Shown piece after piece: positions 17,927 through 19,329 of a DNA stretch of 19,329 nt. The notes under the pieces were generated by a model. It saw only the letters and a list, made by a program, of their open reading frames with translations, was not told where the DNA came from and did not search any database. A program made the position numbers and the translations under genes. The stretch comes from an uncultured Solobacterium sp. (GTDB taxonomy: Bacteria > Bacillota_I > Bacilli_A > Erysipelotrichales > Erysipelotrichaceae): the NCBI GenBank assembly GCA_905194705.1, contig CAJJTI010000020.1:1-19329 (forward strand). Direction: 5' to 3'. Position 1 is the first letter of the stretch. Every line of letters begins with the position of its first letter.

Positions 17927-19234
17927 ATGTATACAGAAGAATTAATGAGATTTATTGAAGATAGTCCAAGTATGTTTCATTCTATTTTGACTATTCGTAC
18001 AAAATTAGAAAAAGAAGGATTTACTTACTTGCCAGAAGAAACTTCATGGAAGTTAGAAAAAGGAAAGTCATATTATACAATTCGTAATCATTCCAGCTTG
18101 ATTGCTTTCAAGATTGGTTCAGTTCTTGATGATTACCACTTCCAGATGAGTGCATCTCACAGTGATTCACCAACATATAAAGTAAAAACTGTACCAGAAT
18201 TAAAAGGACAGGGAGAATATTTAAAACTTGATGTTGAAGGCTATGGCGGAATGCTTGATTCTACATGGTTTGATAAGCCTTTAACAGTTGCAGGTAGAGC
18301 ATTAGTAAGAAATGCAAATACAATCGAAAATAAACTTGTATATATTGACAAGGATTTATTACTTATTCCAAGTGTTGCAATTCATATGAATAGAGAAGCG
18401 AATAAGGGATATGAATATAACAAACAAGTTGATTTATGCCCATTAGTATCATGTGGAAAAGTAAAAGTAGGCGATTATCGCAAGATGATAGCTAATAGTC
18501 TAAACGTTAAAGAAGAAGATTTACTAGGTTTAGATTTATTTTTAGTTAATCGTCAAAAACCGGTTATATGGGGAATGGAAAATGAATTTATTTCTGCACC
18601 TAAATTAGATGACCTGGAATGTGCATATGTGACTTTAAAAGGATTTTTAAATAGTCTTAATGAACATGATGTAAGTGTTTATTGTTGCTTTGACAATGAA
18701 GAAGTTGGTTCAGGTACTAAACAAGGTGCTTTATCAACATTCTTAAAAGATACATTAAAAAGAATTCATTTAGGTTTAGGTAAAGGTGAAGAAGAATATT
18801 ATCAAGCTATTGCAAAATCATTCTTAGTCAGTGCAGATAATGCCCATGCTGTTCATCCAAATCATCCTGAAAAAACTGACAGTGTTAACTGTACTTATAT
18901 GAATAAAGGTGTCGTAATAAAAGAAAGTGCCAACCAGAAATATACAACAGATGCTTTCTCAAGATCAGTCTTTATGGAAATCTGTGCTTTAGCAAATAAA
19001 CCATATCAATCATTTGCTAATAGATCAGATGCTGCAGGAGGATCAACATTAGGTAATTTATCGAATACACAGGTAAGTGTTCATGCAGTAGATATTGGCT
19101 TGCCTCAACTTGCAATGCATTCTTCTTATGAAACTGCTGGTGTAGAAGATATAGAATCAACAATTGAAATACTTGAGAAGTACTATAGTACAAATATTCA
19201 AATTACAAACTTTGATAAAGTGGTGTTTCAATAA
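17927..19234 (+). CDS. apeB: M18-family aminopeptidase (aspartyl aminopeptidase type)
   Basis: A 435-residue cytoplasmic di-zinc aminopeptidase that removes N-terminal residues from peptides, in this family with a preference for acidic ones. Metal and catalytic positions are recognisable: H78 in SASHSDSP, D228 in PKLDDL, the E257-E258 pair in FDNEEVGSGTKQGA, D304 in SADNAHAVHPN, and H398 in AMHSSYETAG. Length and motif order match M18 proteins, which assemble into a large tetrahedral dodecamer. AAAAGG sits 6 bases before the ATG. It follows the HAD remnant by 39 bases but has its own -10 element, so it is probably independent of the disrupted gene. A terminator hairpin follows. No signal peptide is present. 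Confidence 0.95.
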   Translation: MYTEELMRFIEDSPSMFHSILTIRTKLEKEGFTYLPEETSWKLEKGKSYYTIRNHSSLIAFKIGSVLDDYHFQMSASHSDSPTYKVKTVPELKGQGEYLKLDVEGYGGMLDSTWFDKPLTVAGRALVRNANTIENKLVYIDKDLLLIPSVAIHMNREANKGYEYNKQVDLCPLVSCGKVKVGDYRKMIANSLNVKEEDLLGLDLFLVNRQKPVIWGMENEFISAPKLDDLECAYVTLKGFLNSLNEHDVSVYCCFDNEEVGSGTKQGALSTFLKDTLKRIHLGLGKGEEEYYQAIAKSFLVSADNAHAVHPNHPEKTDSVNCTYMNKGVVIKESANQKYTTDAFSRSVFMEICALANKPYQSFANRSDAAGGSTLGNLSNTQVSVHAVDIGLPQLAMHSSYETAGVEDIESTIEILEKYYSTNIQITNFDKVVFQ

Positions 19235-19261
19235 TAAATATTTATAAATATGATGAAAGAG

Positions 19262-19304
19262 AGAAGAAGTGAGGTAGCTATTACTTCTTCTTTTTCTTTC
19301 TTTT
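19262..19304 (+). terminator. Intrinsic terminator after the aminopeptidase gene
   Basis: A 9-bp perfect stem, AGAAGAAGT (19262-19270) with ACTTCTTCT (19283-19291), can extend inward by a G-T and an A-T pair and is followed by a strong T-rich run to 19304. It begins 28 bases after the stop codon. Confidence 0.8.
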
Positions 19305-19329
19305 AATAACTTAACAATCATGAGAAATA

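Overview
The window is AT-rich and gene-dense, with AGGAG-type ribosome binding sites, short intergenic gaps and an oxygen-detoxification gene set of anaerobic type (rubrerythrin and superoxide reductase). This suggests a low-GC anaerobic Bacillota. The large fused ATPase-permease, the AAA/DUF4143 ATPase and the glycerol-3-phosphate oxidising cluster would fit a gut Erysipelotrichia-like organism, but that placement is an inference from protein style and was not tested by search.

Left part (1-6303). A short C-terminal gene fragment runs into a bidirectional terminator. It is met from the other side by a minus-strand 1163-residue MacB/FtsX-type transporter with a very large extracellular domain, which carries three tandem copies of a ~64-residue helical repeat. 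Divergent to it is an ABC-F ribosome-associated ATPase of Uup/YfmR type, followed by a small self-inhibited Fic protein.

Middle (6390-12673). A rubrerythrin and superoxide reductase pair ends at a hairpin terminator shared with a convergent flavin-reductase-like gene. From the next divergent gap a tight plus-strand operon runs through four genes: a GlpA-like FAD/[2Fe-2S] dehydrogenase, a second FAD/NAD(P) flavoprotein, a DUF1667 protein with a four-cysteine cluster motif, and glycerol kinase. They overlap or are separated by about 10 bases, with each SD sequence overlapping or abutting the end of the gene before. Together they would phosphorylate glycerol and oxidise glycerol-3-phosphate, passing electrons through flavins and Fe-S centres. 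The operon ends at a strong terminator.

Right part (12753-19329). A minus-strand AAA/DUF4143 ATPase has a perfect 17-bp inverted repeat in its 5' region. Next is a small acidic gene of unknown function whose promoter is placed so that the transcript should begin at its ATG (predicted leaderless mRNA). It converges on a minus-strand nagA-deoC pair with overlapping reading frames. Immediately upstream of nagA lies a complete IS1595-type insertion sequence. Its right end abuts a HAD phosphatase gene that has lost its N-terminal part, so the element sits at a rearrangement junction and has separated nagA from its original upstream DNA. An M18 aminopeptidase (apeB) and its terminator close the window.

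No gene-free stretch longer than 300 bases exists. I saw no tRNA, rRNA, CRISPR array or recognisable riboswitch. The most unusual items are the leaderless small gene, the 17-bp palindrome before the ATPase, the DUF1667 redox trio, the IS/HAD/nagA junction, and the repeats in the transporter ectodomain.
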